A DNA stretch of 48,368 nucleotides from Crocinitomicaceae bacterium (GTDB lineage Bacteria; Bacteroidota; Bacteroidia; Flavobacteriales_D; Crocinitomicaceae): assembly GCA_021740085.1 (NCBI GenBank), contig JAIPAL010000009.1:1-48368 (forward strand), read 5' to 3'. The translations under genes and the position numbers were made by a program. Of this stretch, positions 45,081-48,368 are shown piece after piece (within the stretch, counting starts at the first letter, position 1; every line of letters starts with the position of its first letter). A model generated the notes under the pieces. That model was given only the letters and a program-made list of their open reading frames with translations, was not told the DNA's origin and did not search any database.

Positions 45081-45835
45081 TAGATAATATTCATAGTTTC
45101 GACTTCTACAATACTATTATCCTCTGTAATGCTAGCTTGTATGCTTTCACGGGTCATGACGCCATTATTTACTGGGTCTTTAGAAAGTACATAGATGGTA
45201 TATTCCCCTTTTTGTAAGCCCTCGAAAGAAAAAGCTCCGGCTTCGTTGGTACGGACATCTTTTGCCGCAAAGGTATTTTGACCATAAATAATATAAACAC
45301 GTTCATTCGCGATAGGCGTATTGCTGCTGACACTCCCTGGTTTACCATTATTAACGACATCTACTGCAAAATTAGTGGTACCATTATCTGCGTCTGGCAC
45401 ATTAACCTGCCCTAAATCTGTGATAGTTAATATATCTGAAGACAAGGTGATGTTGTAGTTCGCTCCAGGAACAGCAAGTAGTGCCTGTCTTGTTTTTTCA
45501 GCAATTTCAATATTAGAGTCACTGTAGTTAAAGCTAACCATTATGCCAATTCTCCCTTGCAATTGGGGGTCAGATACTGAAATCCAAGTTGGGTTGTTAT
45601 AGTACACATAATAAAGTTTAGTTGGGTTAGAGGTGTTCAATAACCAATAATCACCATGCTCTAATTCAATTCCCGCTGTACAAATTACTTGCGTTATTTC
45701 TGATTCTCCTGCTTCTGAAGTACTGCCAACGACCTGGCCTCGAATGGCAGATGTGCCTCCTGGACCTTCAATTTTTTTGCATGAACTACTTAATACCAAA
45801 GCAGTGAAGGAAATTAAATAAAGTATCTTTTTCAT
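45077..45835 (-). CDS. Hypothetical lipoprotein with a regulatory-like beta domain
   Basis: This 252-residue protein has a lipobox with the Cys in LSSSCKK (residue 19), so it is a lipoprotein. The N-terminal AIRGQVVGST and the C-terminal DVRTNEAGAFSFEGLQKGEYTIYVLSKD are typical of carboxypeptidase-regulatory-like/prealbumin-like beta domains. The middle has no match I can name. Encoded 4 bases after the CotH kinase gene and overlapping the DUF2490 gene, it probably works with both at the outer membrane, possibly as a kinase substrate or anchor. Confidence 0.7.
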   Translation of the reverse strand: MKKILYLISFTALVLSSSCKKIEGPGGTSAIRGQVVGSTSEAGESEITQVICTAGIELEHGDYWLLNTSNPTKLYYVYYNNPTWISVSDPQLQGRIGIMVSFNYSDSNIEIAEKTRQALLAVPGANYNITLSSDILTITDLGQVNVPDADNGTTNFAVDVVNNGKPGSVSSNTPIANERVYIIYGQNTFAAKDVRTNEAGAFSFEGLQKGEYTIYVLSKDPVNNGVMTRESIQASITEDNSIVEVETMNIIY

Positions 45836-45839
45836 TTGA

Positions 45840-48017
45840 TTATTTTTGAAGGATGATTTTGTAATTTTTTTGATTGATTTGTGGAATGCTTATAAAGTAA
45901 ATTCCGGGCGCTAGATCAGTAGTGTTTAATAAATAGGAATATACATCAGCGGTGGTTTTAATGACAATTTTTCCTTGGCAGTCCCGAACAATGAGGTCCG
46001 TTTTTTGACTTAATCCATCAATAAAGATGGCTTCCTTAGCAGGGTTTGGAAAGATTCGGATGGGGTCTTCTGCTATAGGTTGTGTTCCTAAGGAACTACA
46101 AGTGCCAAACATATTATTGTCCATCCAAGTGAGTCTGTTACTAGTCCAGGTTTTTAAGTATTCCATTTCTTCCAAATAGGTCTGGCCTATAAAATTGTTT
46201 GGCCAAACATAGGTTCCTAAGATCGGCCATTTGGTGTAGGTCCTTTGCGCAGGCAAGCTTAATGCTATTGCCATACTATCGATATAGTTCATTAATACTG
46301 TTGAGTCTAAAATAGTTGCTCTTAATTCAAGCCATCGACAATTTACTCGATTAGCATAGACTGAATCTTGTAACATTCTTGACCACCAAAAAGGGTTGAC
46401 TAAGGCTCCCCCGCAAACAGAATTAAAATTTATTTCCCATCCAGTTGTATTTCCACCTTGACAATAGTTGGCGTTTCCCCATCCTAAATTGAAATCCCAT
46501 AATGGTCCAGCCACTAATTTTCCACCTTCGCTAAATCTTTCTTTGTATAAGAAAGTGGAAATTCTATATCCATCAACATTTTTAGAAACTTCATTTAGAA
46601 GCATGTAGTCGATAAATGACCCTTCATCTGCATAAGCTCTAAAGCCTATTTGAGGATCAGAAAAATTCGGTCCAGCCAATGCACTTTCCCATGCGCTTAC
46701 ATAGGATTGTATATATTGTTCTTGCAGCGGATGAATGAGCTCAATACTTGGGTCGTGTAATTGAAAATTAATCGCAGAATTACTAGGTAAGGCGGCAGTG
46801 TATGGCGAAGTCCATGCAACAATCCCACCACCAGTTGTCTTGTCTATTTTTACAATATAACCTCCTGTTAAATGATTGTCAAGTGTATCGGCATAGTCAA
46901 GTTTATCGATACCAACTCTTCCAGGATTTACTTTAATGCGCTCCATGAAAACATATACTCCGACATATTCATCATTTAGAATGAGTTCGCATAATTTTGT
47001 CCGAGGCGCATAATGACCTGTTTCGTTTCCAAGTTTAAAAGTGAGCACATTTCTAATTAATGATTTGTCTGTATAGGGAGCATAAAGGATCCAATCATTA
47101 TCGCTGGGCCAGTCAAAAATACTTGCGTTGTAATTGACGGAGTCGGGTCCGCGGGTTTCTAGTCCATACGACTTTGCTGGAAACGAAGCGGAAGAAGAGC
47201 CCCTTACTTCTATAGCAATTTGGCCATAGAATTCGTTGAACGGATTGTTTACATTATTTATTTGCCCAGCTCCATTATCAATGATACCCATAAAACCGTC
47301 AATTTTCGGAGTATTTGGAATAGTAATATCGTTGGTGCTTATGATAACAATCGGTAGGGTAGAGGTAATAAATTCAAAAGGCGCCACAAACCATGTAGGC
47401 GTTACGCTGTAGTCATTAGTTGTATTGTTTATCCCTAAAGATAAAAAAGGTCGAGCGCTTAAATCAACCCCCGTTGCTGTTTGGTTATGAACTTCTACGC
47501 AGATAACATTGCTTCCTTGAAATAAGAAACTTGCAAATTGAGTAGGATTAAAAATAAATTGATCCGGCAAACCATTTTGGTATAATTGCGCTTCATGTGA
47601 AGCACTTGCTAATAAGTTATATGCAGCAGGCTGACCAACAGTCCCTAAATTATTCCTTGCGATTTCAATACCATTGATATATGCAATGAATCCATCGTCA
47701 TAATCCATGTGGAAGATTATTTTTGTCAGGGCATTGATATCTGTAATGTTAAATGATTTTCTCATGTAAACACTTACGGAACCGTTTGGAATTATGGTGC
47801 CGTCATCATTGTCTCCAAATCCAAATCCACCTGTATTTGTTTGCCAAGTACTGGCGTCAAAATTTGGTTGATTCCAATTTACACTGGTACTAGCAGTTGG
47901 GACAATATATTTCCATTGTTGTGTGTCCCTAACAACGGTTTCATAATGATCTGTTTGTGCAATGATGATATTTGCAAAGAATAGGGAGAAGAAAAATGAA
48001 ATGGAGTAAACTTTCAC
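45840..48017 (-). CDS. CotH-type kinase with T9SS sorting domain
   Basis: This 725-residue protein starts at a GTG (48015-48017), needed to keep the signal peptide MKVYSISFFFSLFFANIIIAQ. The N-terminal beta domain (about 25-195, with YMRKSFNI, IIFHMDYDDGFIAYINGIEIARNN) resembles a carbohydrate-binding or lamin-like jellyroll. The CotH region has VRGSSSASFPAKSYGLETRG, LNDEYVGVYVFMERIKV, SKNVDGYRISTFLYK and LVAGPLWDFNLGWGN. A T9SS sorting domain ends the protein (IFPNPAKEAIFID to GIYFISI). It is probably at the cell surface. A two-codon ATG-AAG-TGA frame overlaps its start. Two more genes follow closely in an operon. The substrate is unknown. Confidence 0.85.
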   Translation of the reverse strand: MKVYSISFFFSLFFANIIIAQTDHYETVVRDTQQWKYIVPTASTSVNWNQPNFDASTWQTNTGGFGFGDNDDGTIIPNGSVSVYMRKSFNITDINALTKIIFHMDYDDGFIAYINGIEIARNNLGTVGQPAAYNLLASASHEAQLYQNGLPDQFIFNPTQFASFLFQGSNVICVEVHNQTATGVDLSARPFLSLGINNTTNDYSVTPTWFVAPFEFITSTLPIVIISTNDITIPNTPKIDGFMGIIDNGAGQINNVNNPFNEFYGQIAIEVRGSSSASFPAKSYGLETRGPDSVNYNASIFDWPSDNDWILYAPYTDKSLIRNVLTFKLGNETGHYAPRTKLCELILNDEYVGVYVFMERIKVNPGRVGIDKLDYADTLDNHLTGGYIVKIDKTTGGGIVAWTSPYTAALPSNSAINFQLHDPSIELIHPLQEQYIQSYVSAWESALAGPNFSDPQIGFRAYADEGSFIDYMLLNEVSKNVDGYRISTFLYKERFSEGGKLVAGPLWDFNLGWGNANYCQGGNTTGWEINFNSVCGGALVNPFWWSRMLQDSVYANRVNCRWLELRATILDSTVLMNYIDSMAIALSLPAQRTYTKWPILGTYVWPNNFIGQTYLEEMEYLKTWTSNRLTWMDNNMFGTCSSLGTQPIAEDPIRIFPNPAKEAIFIDGLSQKTDLIVRDCQGKIVIKTTADVYSYLLNTTDLAPGIYFISIPQINQKNYKIILQK

Positions 48018-48084
48018 TTCATAAAACTAATACTTATTATCTTATTATTAAAATTGTGTTAAATAAGTTATAGATCTTCAATTG

Positions 48085-48368
48085 TTAAGAAGCTTTTTTG
48101 AATCTAAGATAGATGGAAAAGACTAGGAGTAATAAACTTATTCCGATTCCAATCACCCCTATGTAATCACCATTTTTTGCATAAAAAGTAGTGCCACTCA
48201 TCAATGGAATTGTTGCTTTTAAAACAGCTGGTTCGGAAAAATTACTTGAGCGTAAAACTTCTCCTCGTTCATTTATTATTCCACTTCTCCCTGTATTTGC
48301 ACATCGCACAATATAACGCCTGTTTTCAATTGCTCGTAATTGGGCAAAGCTAAAATGTTGCCGATAAC
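48085..48368 (-). CDS. lnt: Apolipoprotein N-acyltransferase, C-terminal fragment
   Basis: Only the last 94 codons are in the window; the gene runs off the right edge. The sequence QHFSFAQLRAIENRRYIVRCANTGRSGIIN (split here: QHFSFAQLRAIENRR and YIVRCANTGRSGIIN) is the conserved end of the Lnt nitrilase-like domain, followed by FYAKNGDYIG and a last membrane helix (IGVIGIGISLLLLVFSIYL). Lnt adds the third acyl chain to lipoproteins in the inner membrane. The catalytic Cys is not in the window. Confidence 0.88.
   Translation of the reverse strand, partial: YRQHFSFAQLRAIENRRYIVRCANTGRSGIINERGEVLRSSNFSEPAVLKATIPLMSGTTFYAKNGDYIGVIGIGISLLLLVFSIYLRFKKAS

Noticed and set aside
1-48368. Insertion sequence, prophage, integrative element or CRISPR array
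   Set aside because: I saw no transposase, integrase, phage structural gene, regularly spaced direct repeats or terminal inverted repeats.

Overview
The window comes from a member of the Bacteroidota, probably of the Flavobacteriales/Crocinitomicaceae kind. The evidence is: several secreted proteins end in type IX secretion (T9SS) sorting domains; there is a SusC/SusD pair; promoters carry the Bacteroidota -7 box TAnnTTTG; starts lack clear Shine-Dalgarno sequences; and the order trnT-trnY-trnG-trnT-tuf-trnW-secE-nusG-rplKAJL-rpoBC is typical of the phylum. The DNA is AT-rich. No IS element, prophage, CRISPR array or rRNA was seen, and no gene-free stretch exceeds 300 bases.

Region 1 (1-5401) is mostly minus-strand housekeeping: the start of 3-hydroxyanthranilate dioxygenase, a coupled thyA-folA pair, then an aldo/keto reductase, a thioredoxin-reductase-like ferredoxin-NADP reductase and an orphan membrane histidine kinase that could form one operon. 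A small secreted protein faces the kinase and overlaps its 3' end.

Region 2 (5488-13059) holds a likely nitric-oxide two-component module. It consists of a stand-alone H-NOX haem protein, a 942-residue soluble kinase whose N-terminus looks like the HNOBA domain of guanylate cyclases, and a single-domain response regulator. These are followed by a saccharopine dehydrogenase-family enzyme, a DUF3467 protein and two convergent glycosyltransferases.

Region 3 (13136-26243) is the translation/transcription core: four tRNAs, tuf, tRNA-Trp, secE, nusG, rplK, rplA, rplJ, rplL, rpoB and rpoC. It has a strong promoter in front, hairpins at tuf/trnW, in the rplK leader and between rplL and rpoB, and a strong terminator after rpoC. 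recG and accA (minus) and ispE (plus) follow.

Region 4 (30266-44380) is a starch/alpha-glucan utilisation locus in two blocks. Block A encodes a T9SS-secreted putative starch-binding protein, a T9SS-secreted GH13 amylase, a CotH-type kinase, a periplasmic GH13 neopullulanase and a GH31 alpha-glucosidase, the last four with overlapping reading frames. Block B encodes SusC and SusD. Both blocks start behind nearly the same 13-bp palindrome plus about 17 conserved bases, so one unseen regulator probably controls both. No SusR/LacI-type regulator, SusE/F or GH97 SusB is visible. The inferred flow is: surface binding and cleavage of the glucan, import through SusCD, then periplasmic breakdown to glucose by the neopullulanase and alpha-glucosidase.

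Region 5 (44388-48368, minus) has a second CotH-kinase gene with a T9SS signal, a lipoprotein and a DUF2490 outer-membrane protein in a tight operon, downstream of the 3' end of lnt.
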